NCBI GenBank assembly: GCA_025738555.1
Contig: JAOVFP010000012.1
Span: 2,976,001 to 3,040,000, forward strand
Direction: 5' to 3'
Source of the DNA: Cyathus striatus
Lineage: Eukaryota > Basidiomycota > Agaricomycetes > Agaricales > Nidulariaceae
Length of the DNA: 64,000 nucleotides
Position numbers and translations under genes: made by a program. Within the stretch, counting starts at the first letter, position 1. Each line of letters opens with the position of its first letter. Of this stretch, positions 11,801 through 22,779 are shown piece after piece. Under the pieces are notes generated by a model, which was not told the DNA's origin, searched no databases, and saw only the letters and a list, made by a program, of their open reading frames with translations.

Positions 11801-12858
11801 CATTTCTAAGGCTTTTGTACAATTCAGATGCTTTATTTGCTGCAGAGTCTTTAGCCATTTTCAGTTCTTCAATAGTTTTATCCTTTCTATTGCATATTTT
11901 AATTTGTTCTTTAAGTTTAGACTCAAGAGTAACAATCTGGCCCTGAGCAACAGCTAGCAAGTTCTTGATATTGACTAATTCTTGTTCTTGTGACTCCAGT
12001 TCCAGATTCTGGCTGGGCCCATCAGATTTATAAATCTTCTTAGAGTTTTGAAGCCTTTCTACATGAGCTAATATTGCTTTTGTTTTTGCCATTTTTACTA
12101 TGTCCTGTAATTTGCTAAAATAAGTAATAGATTCAGTGATACACATAAATACTTGCTCAATAATGAAGATTATGCTGAAGAAATGGCTTTGAATCAATAG
12201 TTGGTGTGTTTAGAATCACTTATTGGGGTGGTGGTTTGAGCTAGAGGTGTGTAGTTGACGAAAGATTAATAAATGAACACCTGGAAGCCATATGTGCGCC
12301 ACACCTGAAGTGCATTGGCTGATTTCCCACGCTTTTTGGCAGAGCAAAACTTGAAACTGCGGCCGTGCAATGGGAACTCAAGTTCACAACTCGTGTTAGT
12401 GATGAAATGTGATCAGTTCCATTAGGAGAATAAAACTGTTGAGCCCGAATTTTTAATTTGTGATTGTTACCCCAAAATAATGACATATGACATACCAGAT
12501 ATCATGGTCAGAGATTATTTTTCAAAATTCTGGCTCAACAACATTGTTCTATTATGTTTACTGTACAATATTTGTTATTGAAGAAAGTTGAAATATTATG
12601 ATTCTGACAGCTGGGGACAGAAATACTGATTTGATGCCTATTTTGGCAGAGAGATTGCACTAATTTGTGATTTTATTATGATATAACTAAATACACAAAT
12701 ATCCGTTCAGTAATAGTAATGATACTATTCGACCGTATATAATGCAAGTTATTTGAAGGTAATTAGAGGTTTGTAGCCCGAGATATTCGACTGGGACAAT
12801 GGAAAAGGGCGTGTGATGGCTGTCACGCTAGTGTGACATGCGTGATTGGTGACCCCCA
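8880..12858. mobile_element. Transposon A1 (3,979 bp), 7-bp TSD, carries its own transposase-like gene
   Basis: Termini TGGGGGTCACCAATCCC... and ...GATTGGTGACCCCCA are inverted repeats shared with N1 (7022-8336). The flanking duplication is TTGTGTG (8873-8879 and 12859-12865), 7 bp as in N1. Left subterminal DNA has GACGTCACACAGTGTGACA; the right end has GCTGTCACGC-AGTGTGACA. A single long gene runs on the minus strand from 12092 to 9097. Two independent insertions with the same termini and TSD length make the boundaries solid. The element lies ~140 bp upstream of the first kinesin codon block of copy B. Confidence 0.9.
9097..12092 (-). pseudogene. Transposase-like protein of an uncharacterised Agaricomycete family (A1 transposase, three lesions)
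   Basis: The start is ATG 12090-12092 (MAKTKAILAHVERL). Exon 1 to 11246 is largely coiled coil. Exon 2 from 11188 opens with ISADSTGHKGINYNS, then GMHSDHYAKEK, WAGCGCHKDMNSVHGGY, RFGSYCEAAAVLI and, after a frame change, SPTNDVNEGALGAFRI; the tail is basic coiled coil ending in an acidic patch. I recognise the order DS(T)THK...NY, SDHAxD, C-x-HK(E/D)xN, RFxSxCEAAA, NEGALG from many unnamed mushroom proteins; its position between TIRs makes a transposase role likely (inference). Candidate acidic residues are D in DST, D in SDH and E in NEGALG. Lesions: splice donor ATAAGC at 11245 where GTAAGC is expected, TGA at 10848-10850, and a 1-nt frameshift near 9890. This copy is inactive. Confidence 0.75.
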
Positions 12859-12997
12859 TTGTGTGTATCATGTTCGTTTTATGTCATTCAAACATCTAAT
12901 GAGCAAGCTTATACAGCCCACACCGACAGTCCATCTTCGCTCTCACACAGAGAGACACCATGAACAATCTAACAAGCCAACCTCGTATTCCTTAACG

Positions 12998-15900
12998 ATG
13001 CCAGCAATCCCCAGCACACCACTAAACACCAAACCCTCCAAACCCTCCGAAACCCTCCGCACACCTGGCTAATCGTTCACGTTCAACGTTAACGTTTATC
13101 AATGTCGTCACTCACAAATGCCCTGGCTCCATCTCCAGTGCCAGTGACCTCTCCAACCGCCTCCCGCGCCAGGAGCAGCCTCTACACCATGCACAAGAAA
13201 TACAAAGCCCTCCTATCCATTGAATCACGCAATACCTTCAAATCCAATCTCTCCACGTCGAAAAGCCTTCCTCCTGTCCCAGGGACTCCGATGAAGGGAG
13301 GAAGCACAAGTCGACCTAGGGCACCAGTGTCCCCAAGGAAAGGGGCGGAGAGTCCTAACTTGTTGCCTGCGACTAGCGAGATGGACGTGAGCAATGTCGA
13401 TCCAGAGCAGGTACTGGTGGATGATCAGACTGTTGAGCCTGGGGATATGTCGTTTGATGCTGAGGATATGGCTTCCGTTCGGTGCGCTTTCCCCCCTCCC
13501 TTACTTCCCTTGCTAACGACTAACAATGGGATGATAGTATGCGCCCGTCAAACAGCCCTAGCGCATGGTCCCCAAGCTCAAACGAAATCTCCTTGTTTCC
13601 TGCATACCACAAACCCACCACCACCGCGCCCACATTTACACATTCGACTCCATCCTCACCAGGTCGGAAAGCAAACCTGTATATATCACCACTGTGCGTA
13701 AGCATGTGCGCGCTGCAATGGAAGGGTACAACGCAGTCGTCTTCGCGTACGGATAGACCGCCTCAGGAGAGACATGTACACTTACAGGAGACGAAACCAA
13801 GCCAGGTATCGTTCCCCGCGCTACAAGGGACGTCTTCGCATACATCCGCAACACGCCAGAGAGGGAATACCTCCTCCGCTGCTCGTACCTAGAGGTCTAC
13901 AACGAAACCATCATCGATCTTCTTGCCCCCCCTCGTTGGCTTCTACGAACCCGGTACAGATCCAAGGGACAGGGAACGATATTACCCTCGTTCCACTCCG
14001 TGAGGAGGTTGTTATGAGCTTGGCTGGTGTGAATGATGTTTCGAAGAGGGGCAAAGGGAATAGGAGGACTGCGAGTATGGATTGGGATGAGAGGAGTAGT
14101 CGGAGTCATAGTGTTTTTCAGGTTGTTATTGAGAGTCGGGAGAGGGGAAGAGGAGAGGCCTGTTACGCCTGTGTCGCCTAGTGGGAGGCATACGCCTGGG
14201 TTGGGCGGGAGGCAGACTCCCGGGCTTTGTGGTGTGAGGTTGCAGGCTCGCGGTGGGAGGAGTGTGAGGACGTCCGTTTTGGTTTGTCTTTCTGCTTTAT
14301 GATGTGGGTAGATGCTAATGAGGTGGTTGGTTATTAGAGTCTGATTGATCTTGCTGGGTCGGAGAAGGCAGCGTCCGATAAGGAACGGACGAGGGGGGGG
14401 AAGTATATTAATACTAGGTTCGTCGTTGGTTTTGTGGTTGGCTGTAGGATGCTGACAGTGTATAGTTTGTTGACGCTAGGGACTGTTATTGGGACTTTGG
14501 CGGAGAATGCTGTTAAGGGGAAGGCGTACGTTCTTCCTAGCTAACTTTCGGTGTACTTGCTAATAGATGGAATGCAGGGATCACGTACCATACCGCAACT
14601 CGCTGTCACCGAGAGCACGAGAACGCTGTTATTCGCTAAGAGGGTCAAGGGCGTTCGTGTGCGTTTTACCTATCTCCATTTGCTAGGGAACAGTTTCTAA
14701 CGTTGCTCCGTAGCTCAACGCGCAGAAGAAAGAGATCGTCGATACCGATGCGCTCATTGAGCAGTATAGGAAGTAGACTGAGGATCTCAAGCGTAGGCTT
14801 GCGGAGCGCGAAGCTGATGCTCCTGTTCGTAATCGTCGGCTGTCAGCTCGTGAGGTGCGTTCTTTTCTCTTTCTATATTACCACCAGCGCTGACGGAGGC
14901 ATTCAAGCAAAGTGATGAAACGAATGCGATGGGCGATCTCAATGCGTGCACTAATCAGCTTACGAAGCTCATTTTGACGAGTCAGACGGTGAATGATGCT
15001 AAGAGTGATCATTCGAGACCTGTTAGTCCTACTAAGGTCGACTTTGATATGTCCCCGTATCAGGTTAGTTCTCCATCTTAGTCTGTGTTGTACATTTACT
15101 TATTATGATGATAGCTCCACAAGAGCTCCTCGCTGCCCGCATGCAAATAGAGTCTCAAGCCAACCAGCTTCTGTCTCTTGAAGCCGCGCTGATTACTCGC
15201 CCGCCTCTTCCTCCTACTGCCTCTGAGAGCGAGAAAGATAAGCTCATAGCTGAGCAGGGAAAGACGATACGGGAGCTCGAGATTGTCGTTAGAGGGTATG
15301 AAGAGAACCTGGGTAAGCCGCTGCGGAAGGTCAAGGAGGATGTTGAGCGGGAGTGGAAGGAGAAGTTCGATGAGGAGGTTAGGGAGATGGAGGAGAAGGA
15401 GGGGTGAGCAGAGGAGGTTTTTAAGCAGCTGGATAAGGAGATGAAGGTTTGTCTTTGTTACTTGTCGATGTTGGGTGTTGCTAATTGGTTTGGATATAGG
15501 CGAGGAAGCAGCTCGAGGAGTGGCGTGCACTCGCTGCGTTTGTTAGCAAGTTTGATGCATTAGGACTGGGGCTTGGTGCTGCGCCTGTATCCAAGCTTCA
15601 GCCGTCGAAGCCAACCCCTGGAGGAGCGGTTATTGCTTTCTCTGAGAGACAGCAAGCGAGACAGCGTCTCTCTTTATCCTCGACCTCCATTTTCGGGTCC
15701 ACCACTGCGAACATGAGTAAAGTGCTGGAAGAGGAAGAACATGATATCACTCCTACATCCTCTCCCGTGCCTCCGACTACTTCTGTACAGATGGGAAGCT
15801 CCCCCGTATGGCTCGAGCTTTCGTCGTTCCATAGTAAGCCTAGTCTGCTGGACCATAAGCCGGAATGGCTTGATGGAGAGACGGGCTTCGATTCTATCTT

Positions 15901-16036
15901 GGAAGTGGAGAATGCTATTTTGCCCCCGCCGCCTATGTTTGATGTTAAGAAGTTGGATACTGGGCCTACGACACCGCAGAGTACTGTCAAAGAGGTGTTG
16001 GGTGATAAGGAGAATATTGCTCCTGCTGCGTGGTGA
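12998..16036 (+). pseudogene. Kinesin motor protein pseudogene, copy B (near full length)
   Basis: A probable start is ATG 12998 (MPAIPSTPLNTKPS) or 13102. The N-terminal Ser/Pro-rich stretch (13102-13480) precedes the motor: MEGYNAVVFAYG at 13718, then a stop in the P-loop (reads G-stop-TASGET, so both the second residue and the catalytic Lys are lost). Next are RSSRSHSVF (~14090), SLIDLAGSEKAASDK (~14338) and LLFAKRVK absent or altered. Relative to copy A about 90 bp are missing at ~14602, deleting the [15 protein letters not shown] helix and its surroundings. The coiled-coil tail (15105-15407) and C-terminus (GDKENIAPAAW, stop 16036) are better kept. A TAG interrupts 14776. The gene cannot make a working motor. 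Confidence 0.8.
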
Positions 16037-17480
16037 TAAAGCACTGGGTGGGAATTTGGATACTTATTATTAGGGAACTGGACGTCCATCTCAAATTTTA
16101 GTTTTTGTTGCTTTTCGATTTGGTGTCTGTTCTTTGTTCGGAATGCTTTGTTATATTTTTATTATGTAGATCTGGAAAATCTACTCTGTTGAGACTGTCG
16201 CAGTGGTTATTGTTGGTGCAGTAGTTGATATTTAGGACCTCATGTATTAATGCATCACTACTCTATGACATTGAGTTCCAAGAGTAGCCAGGTAGCAGTC
16301 GTAGCTGTCATCCTGATCAATTGCTGTCAGCGACTACCTGAGGGCGCGAATTTCACCCCGCAGTTCTGCAGCGCTCAAGTCACTCGTTTCGCTCTAAGCT
16401 GTCGTCTCGCTCGTTATCTCTGTCTGCTCTTTTCCAAGTTATGCTCACTGAAAATCTCTCCAGAACTTCGTCTCAAAGATCTGTCTTTTATTGCGACATT
16501 AAAACCTCCGATATACGCTGCTTTCTACCTTTCATCCTTACTGTTGGACGGACGCGCCAAGCACTGTAATCCCGACTATGTACTCCTTTCGTTCCGATCC
16601 CTGCTCCTAGTCCTTCTACTCCCTCCCCCCTCTTCAAAACACGTATACCAGAAAGACTCGTGAAATTTCCTCGCGGAAGGGGATTAGGATATCATTCCCT
16701 TTCACATGGATTTACATGAGATTCGCAGAGGCATCCCATTCTTTGATCAGCACGAGCGCCATGATGACGCTGTATGCGTCTAAGGTAGGGGGAAATGTGG
16801 CGGGATGATGGCAGTTAGTGCATGATGACTGGCCTGTTTGGTAACGAGACTAACATGCACGTCATTCGTGGAATCCTGCAAGACTGCGTTTCGCACCGCC
16901 AATCCTTCAACAAGACAACAACGTAGGTAATACATCATCCGGGTTTCCTTTCCCGGCGCTAGGCCCTTCTTGGTCATTGTAGCGTTGGAGTGTTTAATGA
17001 GGAGTTGAGACGGCATTAACAAAGGTCTGGACTGTAGAACGCTCTACGTGAAAGCGCAGGCTTCGTAAAAAACGTATGAGCGGAGACGGCACGGGGGCTG
17101 GGGGACACTTGATACGCATGCGGCCGAAACGCAAACTCTATAGGTGTCAGAAGCGGGATACCGGGTACGAATATGGTGAACATAGCCTGTTGCTCTGCTC
17201 CGTACGAAGTCTTCATGATGGGGGTCGCAAGGTGGTTGACGTTGATGATGGTGGTGAAGAGCTCTAGTTGAATATCTGTGGGCGTGACGATAATGCTGCT
17301 GCCAAGGGCTATGCGCAGAAAGAATTTGAAAAGTATGATACAAGCCCTCTCTGACGTCCAAGGTCAAGCTCAGGACGACCCTACATCATCTTGTTCTACA
17401 AGAGATCTGACACTTCTATCACACGCAAGGATATATCCTTCGTCATGAGTCTGTCCTCCGGTACAGGGCTTGGCGGGTGG
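16037..17480 (+). repeat. Kinesin 3'-flank module, copy B
   Basis: Counterpart of 2396-3660. It shares TTTAGGACCTCA-GTATTAATG, AGAACTTCGTCTCAAAG, TGGACGGACGCGCCAAGCAC and GGTATACCAGAAAGACTCGTG-type blocks. An extra ~190 bp segment lies at 16250-16440. No gene recognised. Confidence 0.7.
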
Positions 17481-18680
17481 GGGAACATCGAGATCACAAA
17501 TTAGTTACGTTGACGTGGGCTACGAGTGGTTGTTAGCGAGGTTGAATCCGTGTAGGCGCAACGTCAACGCTGTCACCATGAGCTAAACGCAGAAAGGATC
17601 GTACATGCGCACGTCTGTCGTCCAAGACGTCTTCGACTCTCGAGCCTCAATTGCCTTCACTCCAACTGCAGCAAGAGATCCGCCACCGCCGCACGCACGC
17701 ATAACTATATCCTCGTCAAAATGAGTCTGTCTCAAGAAGTCCTGCGTCCAATCAGAAAGTTTCGTCGAGGCACCTGGAACGGAGATCGCGTCGGAGAGGT
17801 GATTGGGGAAGTTTCAAAGTACCGAAACAGTCATTACGAGATGCTATGTGTGGCGGACGAATCAGCATCGACAATGGGGTGACACAAGTGCAGCGGAGAC
17901 GGAGTCGGTACAGAAGTCGGAGAGGACACCGGATGAGAGTAATACAATGAAAATAGCCTGCTGCTCCGTACAAGCCCTTCGTGGTGGCAGTGGCAAGGTG
18001 GTTGATATCGGTATTCAAGAGCTTCGGTGGAATACGAATACGTATAGGCGCGATGTTAACGTCTGTATCATGGGCTTTGTGCAGACAGAACGATAGTATG
18101 AGCGCACGTCTGTCATCCAAGGAGGAGCGCAGGAGTACTCTACATCGTCATCTTCTAAAAAAGATCCGAGACTTTCACTATACGAAAAACTACATCCTTC
18201 GTCATAACAAGTCTGTCCCCCGTTATAGGGGTTGGGGGGACACTTGATACCCGTGCGTTGAAATCAGCCTCATGCTTCGTAGGAGTTCTTCATGGTAGGA
18301 GTCGCATGGTGGTTAATGCTGATGTTGGGTAAGGCAGATGTTGATAACGTTGGTGAAGAGTTCAAGTCGAGTACGTGTAGATGCGATGTTAACACCGCCA
18401 CCAAGGGCTATGAGCAGAAAAAATGGTACAGGCGCGCGTATATCGTCCAAGAAGTCTCCTTCGACTCTCGCGCCCCAATACCCTATTACCTCCAACTATA
18501 ACAAAAGATCCGATACTTCCACCGCACGCAAGCAGGACTATATACTTGTCAAAACGAGTCTGCCTCCCTAAAGAAGTCTTGCGTTCCATCAGAAAGTCTC
18601 GTCGAGGCACTTGGAGCGGTGAGAGCTTCGTAGAGGTGATTGGAGAAGTTCCAAGTAACGTAGTCGTTACTGGGTGCGTG
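17020..18680 (+). repeat. Tandem run of four degenerate 0.3-0.4 kb units
   Basis: Units start near 17020, 17500, 17945 and 18265. Each carries a variant of 'ggtcgcaaggtggtt', 'catgggct-tg-gcagaaa', 'cgcacgtctgtcgtccaag', 'aaaagatccg-cacttccac-cacgcaag', 'aagtc-tgcgtc-atcagaaagt-tcgtcgaggcac-tggagcgg'. Units differ by indels and many substitutions; short open frames are unrelated between units, so they are unlikely to be genes. Confidence 0.6.
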
Positions 18681-18739
18681 GGTCAGCATCGACAATGTGG
18701 TGGTTTGTGGAAGACACAGCTGGTCCATGTTTAGCGGTC

Positions 18740-19265
18740 ATAGTGTTCTGAATAACTGGTTTGGACGAGGAGTCGTAATGCGTAAGGAGTGACTAGCGAT
18801 GGTGTGACTTGCAATGCAAGCGAGTGTGTGCTATGAGGCAAGTGCAAGTGTAAGTAGGGCGAACGGAAAGATACGGGAAAGGAGTGTACCTGTTTCGTTC
18901 CAAGTAGCTTCAGCCCGTCAATGCATCAAGCCCAGTAAGTTTGAATGTCGCCGATGTGAGTAAGGAAGAGCGATATCCTGTGAGAAAACGAAGAGTTAGT
19001 GTACACAGCGTAGATGAGCCGAGTGAAAGTGAAAGTGGAAAAACGCGCGATGACCATGTGTCGACAGCAAAGAAGGAAACAAGAATGGAGAGGAGAGTTA
19101 GCACTTACTTTCAGTTGTACCAGATACCACCACCTTATTCCTCTATTCCCTCTCAATCGTGGGCGATTGCAACCGCGCTTTCCGCTGCGCAGAAGAGGAC
19201 TCACAGCATCAGCTTCAGGACGGCTCTTCATTGAATCGTTTAACTGGTGATGTACATGTGTAGCT
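18740..19265 (+). repeat. Dispersed repeat R2, copy 2
   Basis: Homologous to 3680-4140 and, inverted, to 58898-59540. It ends at TAGCTTGAAG (19256-19265), which is exactly where the inverted copy at 58898 begins next to a hAT element. Confidence 0.65.
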
Positions 19266-19692
19266 TGAAGTTTAAAATATCGAGCCTTTCCATGGGGGTA
19301 GCAGAAGTGGGATGGTGGAGGTGTAGAAGTTTGAAGCCCGAACAGCATCGGTAGTGTTCGAATCAAATTTCACACCGGCAATGACATCAGCCAGCAAATT
19401 GGCTGGGTCAAACGCTCAAGCACCTCCTTAAGCCGCATCCTGCGATTAGATTCAACTACGAAGAGAAAACGAAAGTATCCCATCGATAACACCATCCTTA
19501 TGTACCATTCTCATCCACGCCTTCCGCACGCGCTCATCACACACTCGCAGGGTAGGAATTATTTTCAGGTAGTATGGTGGACTACCAGTTACCCTACTAT
19601 CTCGTCGACTTCGTTCCCAGAATCTCAACCAGAGTCACTTGCCGGAGCGGAGAAATTACTGCACTCTCGAGTGAATCTTCATCGCAAAACCA
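19266..19692. other. Left flank of the 24-kb element; possible minus-strand exon
   Basis: CpG-containing, coding-like DNA. On the minus strand 19687-19600 reads CDEDSLESAVISPLRQV and 19480-19380 reads SNRRMRLKEVLERLTQP. No family recognised. If these are exons, the 24-kb insertion could have split a gene whose other part lies to the right of 43648 (weak inference). Confidence 0.25.
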
Positions 19693-19695
19693 TAA

Positions 19696-20225
19696 CACCT
19701 CAGACAGGACTGAATCGGGGCGGGTTAAATATGGTACAAACAGATTTTCTTAACAATTAGAATGTGTATCAAAATCAGCTCCTTGAACAGATTCATGTTC
19801 ATATTTAGAAAATAATGATGGATTGGTTCTAAACCCATATCGCGCTTCCATATTGAGAAAATGACAATAGAACAAAGGTAGAATCTGTGTGAAAAATTGG
19901 TTGTTAACGCAGATTCTTGCACAAATCCTGAATTGGGACGCACATTTGTTCACTGATCCTATCTAAACACAGATTCTGGCTATGTTCGGTGCCCCTATCT
20001 TATCGCACATTCAGAATTTGTCCTGGTAACAGAGTCTGGATTGGTTCGTTCATCAGATCCACTTGCCAATTCTAAATGTAATCAAAAATATGTTGTTCTA
20101 CCCTATGTACGTGCAGATTGTAAATATGGTAACGTATCATATTGATTGTCCCGCTCACAGGGCCACTCACAGGCCACTCACACCTGCTCATAACCCACTC
20201 AACTCCCCGCTCCATCCCCACTCAA
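19696..20225 (+). repeat. Left long TIR of the 24-kb element
   Basis: About 530 bp, inverted match of 43117-43645. The inner edge (20150-20225) is packed with CCACTCA/CCCACTC motifs (for example GGCCACTCACAGGCCACTCA), probable transposase-binding subterminal repeats. Differences between the two TIRs include 20209-20211 GCT versus ATT and one C indel. Confidence 0.9.
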
Positions 20226-20303
20226 CTACATATATACAATTTCCTGCACCGTAAATATGTCCATATTTGCAAAGACATAGAAAATGAAAATTTGAAACTC
20301 TAC

Positions 20304-20943
20304 TCAAGCTCCTGTGCCATGAACGACCCTGGCTTCTTTCCTCTTCGTTACAGATCCTCCTTCAGCTGCAGATGTGACCAGTGTTCGGCGACTTTTTCGG
20401 AAATTTCGCATTTTGATCTTGATAATATCAAGAATGAGCCAATTGCTGTCATATTTGCGAAGATCAGGATATCGACCTGCAGCCTTCAGAAGCGGTCGTT
20501 AGATAATGTCACAATAATTTGTGGAAAGATGTACCTTCTCACATACAATGTCAAGTTTACTGCTTTCCTGAGCAGCGTAAGTAATTCTGAAATCCAACTC
20601 CTCATGGGCTAATTGAATAATATAGTTCTGCATGTCACAATGGTAAGAAAATAAATATTGCTCTGAAATAAATTATCACCTCTATATCGCTAAGCCGCTC
20701 CTGGCTGCATTCCACATGGTCAACTATTTTATAGTTTTTTCCTGCCTCACCCCGGGGTTTAGGAATAAGTACTCCAGAGCTTGTTGATGGTTCAGTGTCC
20801 TCTTCTTGGGGAAAGCAAGTCCTAAGAGTGCACGGAGGTGAGCTCAGAATACGTTCCGGCGAAAATCGTGAGTGTATAGTCAATGGAGAAAAATGGCACA
20901 AAACATGGTAGTTTCTAGTGGCAGGCATTTTTAACGTACACAT
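20304..20943 (-). CDS. Small transposon-linked accessory protein 1 (178 aa, three exons)
   Basis: Exons 20943-20680, 20627-20535 and 20483-20304, joined by 52- and 51-nt GT-AG introns, give an uninterrupted 178-residue frame; the stop is TGA 20304-20306. The N-terminus is Ser/Thr/Pro-rich. The core reads LIPKPRGEAGKNYK, then DIENYIIQLAHEELD, then GRYPDLRKYDSNWLILDIIK. This matches the plan of the gene at 32268-32833 (IPKP...ELG...GGY, VQKFAKICISE, FPILLDYEKNW): exon 2 is 31 codons in both and the intron phases agree. I know this motif series from many unnamed Agaricomycete proteins near transposons. Function is unknown; no catalytic motif, signal peptide or membrane segment. It sits just inside the left TIR and ends ~80 bp from it. 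MPATRNYHV (residue 6) is an alternative start. Confidence 0.62.
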
Positions 20944-22754
20944 CGTGATATAGATGTGTACTTATAGTCTGAGAAACAAAAAAGAAGATAATTAACAAGG
21001 AAGGAAACATGTAGAATTCAGAACAATATCGCCTCACCAAATAAGAATAGATGGGTTGGTATGGAGAATGAGACAATAGAGTTCTGGAGGTACTATTCGG
21101 TCGAGGACTGAACAATAAAGTATGTTAAATGCAGTAATACACCGACACTATAGGCTACTAGAATTTGACGTTGCCCCATAATTTGACGTTGCCAGTGATT
21201 ATCTTGCAGCAACGCCGGGCAACATCGCAGAAGCGTGAGGGCGTGCTAGTGTAGCTGTGATCAAAGTTGAAGGGTGAGGTATAGGAGGGGGTTAAAACTT
21301 AGTACTTAGATAGTAAATGTACATTAAAATATATTTTAATTAATAGATAAATCTATGAATATGTATAAATTCATCGTGAGGGGGAGAGGCTCTACTTGGT
21401 GTAGAGGTAGAACAACGGTGTGGGGTGTGAGTGGGAGAGACAGGCCATGGCTAAGCGCTGAGGTGGATGTGACGTGGTCATGTAAGATGGGGGTGGTGCA
21501 AAACTGTGAGGTGGTGGTGCTGCGAGATGGCGTAGTGTTGCTGGTGGTGATACATTATAGGGCTGTACACCATTGCTGTATGATACGGTTATACGGTAGC
21601 CATATATATGGACCCGTAACCACCCCGTCGAGACTTTAGAGACTTCTTCATATGGTATGGCTGCAAAACCGAGTCCTATTCTGGAATGGGCTGTAGATGA
21701 ACCCGAGCGTGTGATATTTATATTGGATGGAGAAATGTGTGCCGGTCACTTTCCATAATGAAGTATCGAGAAGTTGAACCGTATAACCGTATATAACTGT
21801 AATATGGCCGTATTCATACAGTTTGTTTATGGTCAAAACCGTACCGTAGAAGCAAATTCCTCTTCCTCCTTTGTCCCAGACATTGGTGAAGCTACAAGAG
21901 ATACCGTCAGAGTAAGGACTGGCGATGGCAACAACGATCTCCCTTCAAGCTGACGTTCTATCTCAGCCTCAACAAGTTGCAATACGTTGCTGGACGCTGG
22001 TGGGCGTACCTGCATGATGACAGAATCGTGAGATGATGACTTAGAGTGTGGGGGTGGTGATGATGGTGCATGCGACGTATCCATTTCGAAAACGACAGTC
22101 TGAGGTGGGACCACCGCGAAAGCGATAGGAGAATCAAGAAGTGGTCAACGAGCTTCTGGGATATCAGAGAATAAGTCTACTGGCATAGTGATTAATGGAG
22201 AAATGAGAGGTAGGTCGGCTAATCCGTCAGGCGAGTCGACTTCCAGTGAAAGAGGACTTCGACCACAACCACTGGCATCGAGGTTAACATTATATCTGTA
22301 AAATGCGGTAAAATTGCCTTACCTACTAGCAGTGGTGAGGTAAGTAATAAGAAGTTGTGGCCCCTGCGCCGAAGACGCTGTAGTGGGTTGCATATCGGTC
22401 TATAAGCAAGACCATCAGCAACTGAACACCTCTAACTTATCTCGGACTTACCTGTCCATAAGCAGAAGGAGGTGAGTAATCTGCAGCACTTGAAGGCAAC
22501 ATCGATATTGTGGCGGATGGAGATGGCAGCGATTTGCAAACAAATTTTTTGAAATAAGACCTGTATACCGTATAAATCCGTCCCGTACCCATAATATGGA
22601 CCATACCATTTTTTCGAGCTTAAAAAAATCTTCCATATGGTACGGTGTACAGCCCAGATAAGGTAATGAGGCCAGTGATGATGAGAGGTGGGAGAAGGGG
22701 ATGCTGTGGTCATAGAAGACAGCCATCGTGATGCAGACACAGGGAAGGGGGCGG
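20944..22754. other. Non-genic stretch with hairpin-rich remnants
   Basis: 21555-21850 contains GGGCTGTACACC followed by complementary words (TACGGTTATACGG at 21583; CCGTATAACCGTATA at 21777). 22548-22657 ends with the complement GGTGTACAGCCC, so one or two decayed MITEs with a GGGCTGTACACC end are likely. A serine/proline-rich open frame on the minus strand (21833-22114, containing SNVLQLVEAEIERQLEG) may be an exon; unassigned. No other gene seen. Confidence 0.35.
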
Positions 22755-22779
22755 TCATAGCGAGACGAAATGGGGAGAA

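Noticed and set aside
11563..11946. Plus-strand frame within A1
   Set aside because: Hydrophobic shadow of the coiled-coil exon on the minus strand.
8880..12858. Assigning A1 to KDZ or hAT
   Set aside because: TSD is 7 bp in two independent insertions, and the hAT landmarks (TRWNS, C-terminal dimerisation block) are absent from the protein. I could not confirm any KDZ motif.
20142..20612. Open frame running out of the left TIR on the + strand
   Set aside because: It overlaps antisense the better-supported three-exon accessory gene 20304-20943 and begins in TIR repeats.
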